From assembly GCA_022758935.1 (NCBI GenBank), contig JAEMQG010000157.1, forward strand, positions 1 to 5,370: 5,370 nucleotides of DNA, in the 5' to 3' direction. Position numbers and translations under genes: made by a program. The stretch comes from Candidatus Nitrosopumilus sp. Lineage in GTDB: Archaea > Thermoproteota > Nitrososphaeria > Nitrososphaerales > Nitrosopumilaceae. The stretch's first letter is position 1, and every line of letters starts with the position of its first letter. Of the stretch, positions 5,184-5,370 are shown one piece after another. A model generated the notes under the pieces. The model searched no databases. It was not told the DNA's origin and was given only the letters and a program-made list of their open reading frames with translations.

Positions 5184-5370
5184 ATGGCAGCTGCTCAAAA
5201 ACAAACAAAACAAGATCTTGAAAACAAGATTGCAGAATTAGAAGCTAAATTGAATAAATTGACAACACAACTTGAAGCCAAACCAGCTGAAGTAAAACCA
5301 GCTGAAGTAAAACCAGCTGAAGTAAAACCAGCTGAAGTAAAACCAGCTGAAGTAAAACCAGCTGAAGTAA
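5184..5370 (+). CDS. Coiled-coil protein with KPAEV tandem repeats, C-terminus beyond window edge
   Basis: Only the first 62 codons are present. Residues 11-31 form a short coiled coil with a clean 3-4 hydrophobic spacing (Leu12, Ile16, Leu19, Leu23, Leu26, Leu30). From Lys33 on, the protein is six identical KPAEV units and continues out of the window. The N-terminus (MAAAQKQTKQ) is charged and has no signal peptide, so a cytoplasmic location is likely. The repeats would be extended and disordered, with alternating Lys and Glu, and probably act as a linker or spacer to a domain outside the window. The start is ATG at 5184, with a TATA box at the right spacing. No function can be assigned from this part. 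The gene is divergent from the 125-residue Cys/His protein. Confidence 0.8.
   Translation, partial: MAAAQKQTKQDLENKIAELEAKLNKLTTQLEAKPAEVKPAEVKPAEVKPAEVKPAEVKPAEV
5280..5370 (+). repeat. Perfect 15-bp tandem repeat array, at least six copies
   Basis: The unit AAACCAGCTGAAGTA is repeated six times without a single mismatch from 5280 to 5369, and the next copy begins at the window edge. Each unit encodes KPAEV with the same codons. Identity at every silent site points to recent expansion by slippage or recombination, so copy number is likely to vary among strains and to be hard to assemble. Confidence 0.95.

Overview
The window looks like part of the genome of an ammonia-oxidising thaumarchaeon of the Nitrosopumilus/Nitrosarchaeum type. 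The evidence is low GC, archaeal versions of the first two shikimate-pathway enzymes, TATA boxes placed about 25-35 bases before start codons (mostly leaderless or near-leaderless mRNAs), TTG starts, and compact convergent/divergent gene packing. The organism assignment is inferred from gene content and style, not from a marker gene.

Layout. Positions 1-1650 (minus strand) hold a two-gene operon: ADH synthase (aroA') followed by 3-dehydroquinate synthase II (aroB'). The two genes overlap by 8 bases and the second runs off the left edge. Together they make 3-dehydroquinate by the archaeal route that bypasses DAHP. A 157-base divergent promoter region (1651-1807) separates them from an MqnC-type radical SAM enzyme (1808-2926, plus). 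This is tail-to-tail, in a 6-base overlap, with a UbiD-family decarboxylase (2921-4369, minus). MqnC and UbiD-type enzymes act at the cyclisation and the late decarboxylation steps of the futalosine route to menaquinone, so this pair is probably a menaquinone locus.

The right end is more unusual. Divergent from ubiD is a short cysteine-rich zinc-ribbon-like reading frame (4473-4634, plus) with a good Shine-Dalgarno but an in-frame TAA at codon 22, apparently a nonsense-disrupted gene. It is followed by a 125-residue Cys/His-containing protein of unknown function (4707-5084, minus). That protein is divergent from a gene (5184 to beyond the right edge, plus) encoding a short coiled coil followed by a perfect 15-bp/5-residue tandem array (KPAEV). 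A 22-bp perfect palindrome lies between these last two genes and overlaps the TATA element of the leftward one, so it is a good candidate operator.

There is no gene-free stretch longer than 300 bases. I saw no rRNA, tRNA, CRISPR array, insertion sequence or attachment site. No clear new multi-gene system is visible. The most noteworthy items are the disrupted zinc ribbon, the palindrome, the repeat array, and a possible metal-ligand substitution in the UbiD protein.
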